Of a stretch of 64,000 bases of DNA, positions 56,603-64,000 are shown piece after piece. The stretch is from Nemertoderma westbladi. Taxonomy: Eukaryota > Xenacoelomorpha > Nemertodermatida > Nemertodermatidae. Where the stretch lies: contig JAUCBJ010001948.1 in NCBI GenBank assembly GCA_032718475.1, forward strand, positions 52,999-116,998, written 5' to 3'. Both the position numbers and the translations under genes were made by a program. Each line of letters opens with the position of its first letter. Positions within the stretch are counted from its first letter, which is position 1. The notes under the pieces were generated by a model, which had not been told where the DNA came from, made no database searches, and was given only the letters and a program-made list of their open reading frames with translations.

Positions 56603-57583
56603 ACCATTACCGGACTTAATATCTTAGTGCCTGAGATATTATCTCCGGGCCGGACTTAGTATCCTAGGGCCTGAGATAGTATCTCCGGGCCGGACGTAGT
56701 ATCTCAGGGCCTGATATAGTATCTCCGGGCCGGACTTAGTATCTCAGGGCCTGAGATGGTATCTCCAGGCCGGACTTAGTATCTCAGGGCCTGAGATAGT
56801 ATCTTCGGGCCGGACTTAATATCTTAGGGCCTGATATATTTTCTCCGGGCCGGACTTAGTATCCTAGGGCCTGAGATAGTATCTCCGGGCCGGACGTAGT
56901 ATCTCAGGGCCTGAGATAGTATCTCCGGGCCGGACTTAGTATCTCCGGGCCACACTTAGTATCTCAGGGCCTGAGATTTTTTTTTTAACTCTTTAAGTCT
57001 CATTTATTCACATAGATAATAAAACGTTAATGTTAAACAATACCCACCACCAGCTGACGTTACTAGGCAACCAATGTAGGAGGGAAATTTAAATATTTAT
57101 TCAGGGCCTGAGATAGTATCTCCTGGCCGGACTTAGTATCTCTGGGCCGAACTTAGTATCTCAGGGCCTGAGATAGTATCTCCGGGCCGGACTTAGTATC
57201 TCAGGGCCTGAGATAGTATCTCCGGGCCGGACTTAGTATCTCCGGGCCGCGCTTAGTATCTCAGGGCCTGAGATAGTATCTCCGGGGCGGACTTTGTATC
57301 TCTGGGCCGCACTTAGTATCTCAGGGCCTGAGATAGTATCTCCGGGCCGGACTTAGTATCTCAGGGCCTGAGATAGTATCTCCGAGCCGGACTTAGTATC
57401 TTAGGGCCTGAGATAGTATCTCCGGGCCGGACTTAGTATCTCCGGGCTGCACTTAGTACTGTATCTCAGGGCCTGAGATAGTATCTCTGGGCCGGACTTA
57501 GTATCTCCGGGCTGGACTTAGTATCTCCGGGCTGCAGATAGTATCTCCGGGCCGGACTTAGTATCTCTGGGCCGGACTTAGGA
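56603..57583. repeat. 20-bp satellite, long array, orientation 2
   Basis: The same two 20-bp units as 54607-54845, repeated over about 980 bp, with one interruption by unique sequence (about 56975-57100). Unit order is roughly alternating but becomes irregular after 57430. Confidence 0.9.
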
Positions 57584-57649
57584 AAAAAAAAAGGGGAAAC
57601 CCATGTCCCTTTAGGGGCTCCGTAGCTGCAATATAAGAATGCTAGGCCG

Positions 57650-58530
57650 GCATTCTCTTCAATGCGAGAGCAATATCCTGCGGATCGCGGGTGTCATTGT
57701 TCGTGTCAACCAATTAGACACTTCAATGTTATATAGTGTCTGATTGGAGATGTGCACATTGTATTTGGCAGAGAACCAGCGTGGCATTATTTTTTGTGTG
57801 CCAACCAGAGATTTGGTTGCCTTGCCAGTGTTTAGACCTGCATGGACTCACATGAGTTTACTGGTTCTACTGCTGCTCTAAATAATCGAAGCTTGAGATT
57901 CCATTTTATTGTATGGGAATTCCAAATCCTGCTATTACCTTCCCCTTATGTATGCGAAGGTTCCTTACTTCCGGATCCATGATCCAAAGTAGACGTCGTC
58001 GTATGCAATATCAATGAAGCATGCCATCCTTAGAGCTAATGCTCATAGATTCCGACATTTCCCGAGGCTCCTGAGGTTCCCGAGGTCCCGAGGACTGTCG
58101 AAGTTAACTGTCCAAATCTTGGTATTCTTAGAAGTAACCAAAACACTAACACCTAACACTATAGAAGCAGTCTGCTCTAAAGAGCTGAGATGCCATTAGG
58201 CTCCCTCTAGTAGTACTCATAAGTCATCAGCAAAGTCTAGATCAGCAAGATGCCTGGCTGGATTTCCTCAACTCGGAGCCAATATTGGGTGTCACCATCA
58301 CCCCCACATTTATTATGATCGTCGAAGGACATGCAAATGGTGCAAGTGTGTTACCCTGAAGAACTCAACATTTCGAATGGGTCTATGTCAGCATGCGTTG
58401 GACACAAATGTTGTGGAACCAACCAACAGTTTTTAATTCTGATTGTTGCAATAATCAGATATTCCCCTGTGCTATATGGTCGATTCCATGGTGTCGAACG
58501 TTTGGGCTGTTTTTCTATTAAGAAGATAGT
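57650..58530 (-). pseudogene. LINE copy 3, heavily decayed RT region
   Basis: Read on the - strand it follows LINE copy 1 in order: CAACATTTGTGTC, ACACTTGCACCATT, GCATGTCCTT, GGCTCC...GAGGAAATCC, GATCTAGA-TTTGCTGATGACTTA (the FADD motif region), AGAGGGAGCC, GGATCATGGATCCGGAAG, TTATTTAGAGCAGCAGTAG and ACACTATATAACATTG. Indels and stops prevent any open frame. It is much older than the other two copies. Confidence 0.7.
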
Positions 58531-59040
58531 TCCGTTTTTACTATTTGTAGGCTAAACATGTGACGGGATCCACTGAGGATCCCGGTTTATCCGGTTTCTA
58601 ATTTACGCGTCCCCGCCGTGTGTATGTGAAAGAGTTCTGAGTTATTGATTGATCGGTGTATATAGGTTCAAGGATAATATAATAAAATGATAATAGCACG
58701 AATAGTTTATATTTGATGCAGTGTACCGGTAAATGATATATATTGCTGACAGCAGACGGAGACGGTAATTAGAGTTCTGGTACCGTCCAAACTAACTGAC
58801 TTACTACAAGTGAATGAATGATACACCGACATGGTAATATATCGCACCGGTTGACCGCATTACACTACTCAGCCGATGCCTTCCCCCCATTGGCTAATAA
58901 CTCACTTGTCACCCTCCCATTTCCCTGGGTGTACTTCCCCCCGCTGCTGTCTCTCTCTCCCTCCCGGAGGTGTAACCTCTGACCCCCATTGTGTGTATGT
59001 CCTCTTGGGGCCTAGTGTTGCCCCGCTTATTGGGGTGATA

Positions 59041-59065
59041 CAAGGTTGATTGGTAATCAACCTTG
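59041..59065. repeat. Perfect 11-bp stem-loop
   Basis: CAAGGTTGATT, loop GGT, AATCAACCTTG. Confidence 0.85.
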
Positions 59066-59109
59066 TAGTTCCAATATTGCTTAACGCCAACTTTATGGGG
59101 GTTGGTGTG

Positions 59110-59196
59110 GCGGAATTGAATACGCTCACACTCCCCCCCCCATGCTATCTTCCCGGTGAGAAGATAGCATCAACCTCAAGTGCGCTTCAATTCCGC
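59110..59196. repeat. Nested stem-loop
   Basis: Outer arms GCGGAATTGAA (59110-59120) and TTCAATTCCGC (59186-59196) are perfect complements. Inside them lies a second perfect stem, ATGCTATCTT (59142-59151) with AAGATAGCAT (59161-59170). Confidence 0.85.
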
Positions 59197-59793
59197 TGGA
59201 ACTCGATCTACTATCGGGTGTGGGGTGGAATTATTTTCTTGGAGTCGGCTTTCCACGCCGCTCCCTATGGGTGTGATATCACTACCATCTGGCGTCTCGT
59301 GTCGGGCCGATCGTGCGCTTCTTTCACACAATTTTTGTTTCCCCAACACTTTCGCCACTCCAACTCCACTCTAACTTCTCCACTCGAACTCTGCTCTAAC
59401 TCTGCTCTAACTCCGCTCTTACTCTCTCCCCACACCTGAATTGCACTCGCCTGTTCTCTCTCTCGCCAGCAGCTCCTCTCCATGCTCCTCTCTACTCTCT
59501 GCCACCCCCTAAGGCCCTAATCTCTAATGCTACCCCTGTGCTATTATACTATCTACCTTACTACTTACTTGCTAACTATCTAACTCTCCTACTCTCTACT
59601 AACTCTCCGACTCTAACTAGCTCTACTAAGTCTAACTCCTACTAACTCTTCTAAGTCTCTAACTCCTAACTCTACTAAGAACTAGAACTCTCTTACTACT
59701 TCCAGCTCTAACTAAAAACCTCTAACTCTCTACTAATTCTAACTAAAAACCCTCTAACTCTCTACTAACTCTAACTCTACTTACTACTTTCTA

Positions 59794-60165
59794 CGTGGCG
59801 CTTGCGGTGCCCACAACCACTCTGCTTACTACTAACTTCCGTCTACGTGGCGCTTGCGGTGCCCACAACCACTCTGCTGCTACCACTTCCATCTACGTGG
59901 CGCTTGCGGTGCCCACAACCACTCTACTATCTGACACCCTATGTGCCCGTCTCTACTACTCTACTACCTGGCACCCTATGTGCCCTCTCTACTACTCCAC
60001 TACCTGGCACCCTATGTGCCCTCTTTACTACTCTGCTACCTCTACGTCTCCACCTCCACTACTACCTCTATCTACGTGGCGTTTGCGGTGCCCACAACCA
60101 CTCTACTACTGCTTTCTACGTGGCGCTTCCGGTGCCCACAACCCCTCTACTACTCGTGGCATGTT
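59794..60165. repeat. CTACGTGGCGCTTGCGGTGC minisatellite
   Basis: Five copies of a roughly 36-bp core (CTACGTGGCGCTTGCGGTGC then CCACAACCACTCT), interleaved with three copies of a second unit built on GGCACCCTATGTGCCCTCT. One strand is almost free of A/G runs. Confidence 0.88.
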
Positions 60166-60335
60166 AATATACCACACTCCCTATACCCCGCCGCCTTCTA
60201 ACTCTACTTCTACCTTACTTTCTAGCTAATTTTCTGACTACTACTCCTACTAACTCTTCTTACTAACTCCTACTAACTATTATTTAATTATTTATTATTT
60301 GTTTTTAATTAAATAATTATTTTATTCTTATTCGA

Positions 60336-60365
60336 GTGGGAAGGGCGTCTCGCCCTCATTCCCAC
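60336..60365. repeat. GC-rich hairpin (possible terminator-like or LTR element)
   Basis: GTGGGAAGGGCG, loop TCT, CGCCC, bulge TCA, TTCCCAC. It is preceded by an AT-rich stretch with TTAATTAAATAATT palindromes. Confidence 0.6.
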
Positions 60366-60493
60366 CCCCCTCAGTCCAACATATTGGACGACTAAACTCT
60401 CACCGTCTCCCGCTTCTTTCCAGAAGGCACTCTCCCACTGCCTCCTTTATACGTCCTCTTATTCTTCGCCACACTCTCTCCGCCAATTCCAAC

Positions 60494-61006
60494 TCACCAG
60501 GAATTGGTTCTCTCCTCTTCTGCCACCCTGAAATCGGGTCTCTCCGCCGCCTTCTTAACTATCTCGTCTCCTGGCATCAAAATGCCACCTCCCACCTTGT
60601 TATCTCCCGGCGGCAGAATGAATAGAAAGTGAAAGAACAGGCAAAACAGAAGGTACAATAGTAGTCCTATCCCTTTCCATCCTGTCTTCCTTCTCGACTT
60701 CCCCCTTGTCGGTATGCCTCTCAACCGGACCGGCGTCTCTTCCGGACACCCCTCTGGACACTCCTCCGGACACTCCTCCGGACTATTGTCCTCCTGACAC
60801 TCCACCGGACACTCCTCCGGTTTGTCCTCCGGACATCTCGCCGTCCGCTCCTCTCCATCTCCATACCGATACTTGCTGGGAAATCTATTCTCCTCCGCCC
60901 ACTCTCTTACTGTTACTTCCCTGTCTGGCTCTACTATCTCCTGTTTCTCCTCTTCGTCCTCTGCGTCTACGGTGCCTGGTAACATGCACCCTGATGTCTC
61001 TGTCAC
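60494..61006 (-). pseudogene. Frame after protease, with CPEE repeats and hydrophobic segment
   Basis: 170 codons overlapping the end of the protease frame by about 120 bases. It starts acidic (DAEDEEEKQEIVEPDREV), has a Cys-Pro-Glu-Glu repeat (PEECPEECPEGCPEE) encoded by a 12-15 bp tandem repeat (60740-60830), and then GLLLYLLFCLFFHFLFIL, a possible membrane span. It probably continues the protease polyprotein after a frameshift near 61010. The hydrophobic part may be meaningless read-through of CT-rich DNA. Confidence 0.35.
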
Positions 61007-61571
61007 ACTGCGATGGGATCTTGGTTTTAACTGGGCCGCTAAGCGTCCATCCGAACGGCGTGAGGATCGCCGTCGGGTCCCGCTGCCTGTCTTCGCCGAA
61101 GACCGTCTGTGTTCTCTCGTGGGCCGTCGGGCAGTCCATTCCTACTATAATGGATACCTTCCTAACGTCCACCTCTGGTATTGAGAAATCGATACCGTCC
61201 AGGAATGTATATTGTTCGACTTCGATGTTGGTTGGTCGCCTGGCGTTGATATTTATCGATTCTATGACGTGGATGGGGTCGATCGTCGCCCCATAGTCGC
61301 ATCCCGGTGCAATCGCTGATATCCTGCACCGTCCCGTCCTCATCTCCAGGACCTCATCTTTACTTGAGACGGTAGTTACCGCCATTCTATTCGGCCTCGT
61401 CTTTAGCCCTATCTCTTCGGCCACCCAGTTCTCCACCAGCGTGAAGGCTGCTCCGCTGTCGACCAGCATTAATGTCGTTACTGATCGACCGCCCTCTCCT
61501 GATATCTTCACTGGTACTACCCCGAGTAGTACTTTTCTCTTGTTTCTTGCCACTGTCGTGCTTGTAGCCAT
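60885..61571 (-). CDS. Aspartic protease domain of element C
   Basis: 228 codons. The active-site motif LMLVDSGAAFTLV is near residues 35-47, and the later IIVGMDCPTAHE and FGWTLSGP motifs are typical of BEL/Pao proteases. It would cleave the Gag-Pol polyprotein. The frame differs by one from the gag ORF and overlaps it by 185 bases (61387-61571), so expression would need frameshifting unless an indel has separated them. The C-terminal 40 residues (Arg-rich) look like wrong-frame sequence. Confidence 0.7.
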   Translation of the reverse strand: MATSTTVARNKRKVLLGVVPVKISGEGGRSVTTLMLVDSGAAFTLVENWVAEEIGLKTRPNRMAVTTVSSKDEVLEMRTGRCRISAIAPGCDYGATIDPIHVIESININARRPTNIEVEQYTFLDGIDFSIPEVDVRKVSIIVGMDCPTAHERTQTVFGEDRQRDPTAILTPFGWTLSGPVKTKIPSQCDRDIRVHVTRHRRRRGRRGETGDSRARQGSNSKRVGGGE

Positions 61572-62802
61572 TGTTTGGCCTCCAGTCTCGGACTCTCTCT
61601 GCTGTTTCTCTACACTCTCCGGATCTGTGTCCTTCTACCACACATCGATGACATAGTCCGTTTGCGTCTGTGTAGGCTATACGATCTTGTTTGGGCAACG
61701 CTTGCCAGTGCTTACAACTCATGGTCTTATGGGTTCCGTCCCGATGTAATTGACATTCGAATCCTGGATTATAGCGTTCCCTATATAGTCCTTCACGTAT
61801 CGCGCGTAGGTTTATATCTACCGATTTAGTGTTTTGGTTGTCTGTACTCGGCCTACTGGGTATGTTGGGATTATGTTTATTTATGGTGTTATTTTCTTTC
61901 TGTCCCTGCCACGGTGTGGCCCTACTCCCAGCTAACTGTGGGCTTGTAGCCCCCTGTGTGGCCGCGTGTGGTAGCGACTGTCTTACTCTCGAGAATGGAT
62001 CTGCAGGATTGTGTTCGGGTCTAGGCCTGTTGTATTCGGTCTTTGGCGCCTTCCCCAAACTATCCTCACTATAGACTGGGTCTGTAATTAATTCGGCTTC
62101 ATAGTTTAGGAAGCTCGACATTTCTTCTAGGCCCGGTTCCGCACCTTTCTTCTCTCGAGTGGAGAAGGCGATCTTCCTCCACTTGCTCCGCAGCCAGATC
62201 GGCAGTGCCTGCGCTATCGTGGTGATGTTATTAGATGCGTTGAGTTCGTATGGCGCGTCTAGCGTCTTTAACACGATTAACGCCTTCTCGACCTTGTTCG
62301 CAAAGGTCTTTATGCTAACGGGGTTATCCTGTAGGCCACCCGATGTTATACCTCTCAGGGTTTGCCGGATGATCTTGGCTGGGTGTCCGTATTCCCTGTC
62401 TAGCGCCCGCCATGCTGTCGTGAAGCCGCCCTCGATGCCCTGGTACTGCCTCACGATGTCGTATGCTGGGCCTCCTGTATACACCTGTAGATATTTTAGG
62501 CACTCCGCCTGCGTCAAGTTCTTACTTAATATCTCGTTGCTGTACATGCGCCGAAATTGCAGGTATTCTTCCGGCCTACTTCCGTCGAATTTAAATGGCT
62601 CGACTGGTGGTAACTCGATCCTGGTCTTTAATGCATCGATTAGCGTCGCCATTCCCATCGCCTGTGCTTCCAATGGGTTCGAGGGATGCTGTACAGATTC
62701 TCCTGTTGGGTGCGATCCGTTCGTCCTATCTGCTGTTGATCTTTTTGTTGCGTCGGATATATCATTGGGGGTAACGGCCCCCTCCATATTTCCGTGTCGC
62801 AC
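61387..62802 (-). CDS. Gag core of element C
   Basis: 471 codons with a DUF1759-like core (about 65-220: EPFKFDGSRPEEYLQFRRMY, ALDREYGHPAKI), a flexible Asn/Gln/Pro-rich linker, then two zinc-knuckle-like motifs CQLHRDGTHKTMSC and CHRCVVEGHRSGEC (about 355-405). It forms the particle and binds RNA. The ATG at 62802 may not be the true start: an open stretch in the same frame lies upstream (63825-62956), separated by stops and a long G run. Confidence 0.75.
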   Translation of the reverse strand: MRHGNMEGAVTPNDISDATKRSTADRTNGSHPTGESVQHPSNPLEAQAMGMATLIDALKTRIELPPVEPFKFDGSRPEEYLQFRRMYSNEILSKNLTQAECLKYLQVYTGGPAYDIVRQYQGIEGGFTTAWRALDREYGHPAKIIRQTLRGITSGGLQDNPVSIKTFANKVEKALIVLKTLDAPYELNASNNITTIAQALPIWLRSKWRKIAFSTREKKGAEPGLEEMSSFLNYEAELITDPVYSEDSLGKAPKTEYNRPRPEHNPADPFSRVRQSLPHAATQGATSPQLAGSRATPWQGQKENNTINKHNPNIPSRPSTDNQNTKSVDINLRAIREGLYRERYNPGFECQLHRDGTHKTMSCKHWQALPKQDRIAYTDANGLCHRCVVEGHRSGECRETAERVRDWRPNNGYKHDSGKKQEKSTTRGSTSEDIRRGRSISNDINAGRQRSSLHAGGELGGRRDRAKDEAE

Positions 62803-62955
62803 GACCTGTTCTCGTCCAGGGGGTTCGATGTTCTTATTGCTGTTCGAGTATATTGTTGATATTGTAATGGGGGAATGTCACCCTGTCCCCCCCCCCCCCC
62901 CCCCACCGGTATGTTTGGTACTGGGGTTGATGTTAATATATTGGGGCCCATACAT

Positions 62956-63825
62956 CTATCTAGCAATAACTCTCCCCTCCCCTGGATATATGTTATGTCC
63001 CTGTGTATTATAGTCATGCTGCTGTACCGGTACCGATATAGGCCTATCTACTTCTCGCCTACCTACCGGTATGTACTCCGCGACTTCCGGGTTTAATCCC
63101 GTCGTCCGCGCTACCCTATCGCCTACTCTATCTCTCCCAGCATGGCCTATAATAGTATGTGCAGTAAGGCCTACAGTATGTCCTGCAGTCTGCATGTGCC
63201 CTTCCGAACCGAAGTTTATTCTTCGCGAATCTCGAATCTCCCCGCGACTACCGTACTCTCGATCGGCAGCTATATCCCGTCGGGAAGTTTCTCTTCGATC
63301 CCCACTTCTGTTCTCGTCTTCGTATCGGTACGTCCTGTACCCCTCTCTTGGCGTGCGGTGCGTTTCTCCGGGGCGACGGCAATCTCCCGAAGTTCGACCC
63401 CACTGACTCCCTAACCCCATCTCTACTATCGACGGCTCGCTATCCGTCCTCGCTCTCCGGTTGCTCCTAGCAACGACTCTTCTATTATCTTCACTTCTTC
63501 TCTCTTCGACCTCTCGGTTAAACTCTACTAATCTTCTTCTATCTTCGACCTCTCGGTTAAACTCTACTAATCTTCTTCTCTCTTCTGACTGGGCTCGACG
63601 TCTCGTCGCTCGCCCACTCTCGGCGCTAACATCTGACTCTACTCTGTCCGGTTGGACCTTCCTGGGGATACTCGCCATCCCCCTACTATTCTCCGTCGTC
63701 GGGTGCCGCGGTTCACCTAACTTGCCCCGCGCATTATCCGCCGACGCCTGTGGGACACTCTCTGCCCCCCCTCTCTCGTCTACTAATCTCTCGTGGTGGG
63801 GCGCCCGTAGCCCCCCCCCCCCCAC
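62956..63825 (-). pseudogene. N-terminal Gag region of element C, Arg/Glu-rich
   Basis: 289 codons in the same frame as the Gag core. It contains two tandem copies of RRRLVEFNREVE (about 63590-63500) and many Arg/Glu/Ser residues. A stop at 62956 and a run of about 18 G (62886-62905) lie before the core. Slippage in that run is a likely cause of the break. It resembles the charged N-terminal part of other BEL Gag proteins. No domain recognised. Confidence 0.5.
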
Positions 63826-63965
63826 CCGCCACTTCTAACTTCACTATCTCTTACTACACTTCTGCGTCCCTCTTGTCGGACATTCTCTACCCCCCCTCTC
63901 TCGCCACTAATCTTCCGTGGTGGGGCGCCCGTAGCCCCCCCCCCCCCCCCACCCGCTACTTCTAA
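63795..63965. repeat. Tandem repeat of about 126 bp with C runs
   Basis: GTGGTGGGGCGCCCGTAGCC followed by a C run and CCACCCGC recurs about 126 bp later with little change. The second copy carries the longer C run and the window ends soon after. Confidence 0.85.
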
Positions 63966-64000
63966 CTTCACTACCTCTTACTACACTTCTACACCCCTCT

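Larger units (their letters stand above)
58531..59793. other. Non-coding region with nested hairpins and CT-rich tract
   Basis: It starts with a GGGATCC...GGATCCC hairpin (near 58567), passes through stem-loops at 59041-59065 and 59110-59196, then becomes strongly pyrimidine-rich (about 59340-59790) with repeated CTAACTCTACT. Possibly the 3' part or LTR of element C on the - strand. No repeat partner is in the window. Confidence 0.5.
60494..64000 (-). mobile_element. Element C: BEL/Pao-like gag and protease without RT
   Basis: On the - strand from the window end: a repeat-rich, charged N-terminal Gag region (63825-62956), Gag core and zinc knuckles (62802-61387), aspartic protease (61571-60885), then a frame with Cys repeats and a hydrophobic stretch (61006-60494). 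No RT, RNase H or integrase follows down to 58531, where minisatellites and hairpins take over. It is either truncated or a non-autonomous derivative. The 5' end is outside the window. Confidence 0.7.

Noticed and set aside
53968-57583. Regular short repeats resembling a CRISPR array
   Set aside because: Units are contiguous without unique spacers, and the context is eukaryotic.
58902-59439. Overlapping ORFs of 60-129 codons on both strands
   Set aside because: No motif or coding pattern. The region is dominated by hairpins and pyrimidine tracts.
60530-60650. Membrane protein encoded after the protease of element C
   Set aside because: The hydrophobic stretch comes from CT-rich DNA in a frame that follows a likely shift. 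No homology was recognised.

Overview
This window looks like a piece of an invertebrate animal genome, probably arthropod-like. It is dominated by retrotransposons and satellites. The evidence is eukaryotic transposons with LTRs and target-site duplications, a LINE family, tRNA-derived SINEs, large tandem arrays and two ordinary animal genes. The cytosolic sulfotransferase has a KCGTTWTQEM-type PAPS loop of the sort I associate with arthropods. The species cannot be named from the sequence alone.

Layout. (1) 1-11702, + strand: copy 1 of a large BEL/Pao LTR retrotransposon (here 'family A'). Its 5' LTR is cut by the window start. It has a 1340-codon open Gag-protease ORF with reverse transcriptase and integrase deleted, a long spacer, a broken 3' accessory ORF (9012-10460) and a 3' LTR. 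(2) 11703-13845: a decayed LINE with a (TAG)n tail. (3) 13851-about 18060: a decayed LTR-element 5' end, interrupted by a TA-flanked MITE (17116-17893); a hAT-type MITE with an 8-bp duplication follows at 18161-18890. (4) 19436-37194, - strand: copy 2 of family A, about 17.8 kb, with gag, pol and accessory ORF all damaged. (5) 37195-38406: a second LINE of the same family. (6) 38407-45301: host DNA with an intact N6AMT1/HEMK2 methyltransferase gene, inverted SINEs, a tRNA-like sequence, a C/G-tract inverted-repeat element and a probable terminal exon. (7) 45307-51945: a young BEL/Pao element ('family B') with 409-bp LTRs that look identical and a 5-bp duplication. (8) 52649-53644: an intact cytosolic sulfotransferase. 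(9) 53968-57583: short-unit satellites arranged as a large inverted structure. (10) 57650-58530: a third, heavily decayed LINE copy on the - strand. (11) 58531-64000: CT-rich minisatellites and hairpins, then a - strand BEL/Pao-like gag and protease (element C) without a visible reverse transcriptase.

Only two loci look like working host genes: N6AMT1 and the sulfotransferase. The rest is mobile or repetitive DNA.

The most promising unusual system is family A. It has a very large internal region and a long repeat-bearing leader. Downstream of pol it carries an accessory ORF with a Cys/His array and a basic tail. The two copies keep the same accessory ends, but the middle of the protein differs between them. 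Copy 1 also lost RT and integrase through several deletions and still kept one open frame through Gag and protease, as expected of a non-autonomous derivative.

All family assignments come from reading motifs. No database search was run.
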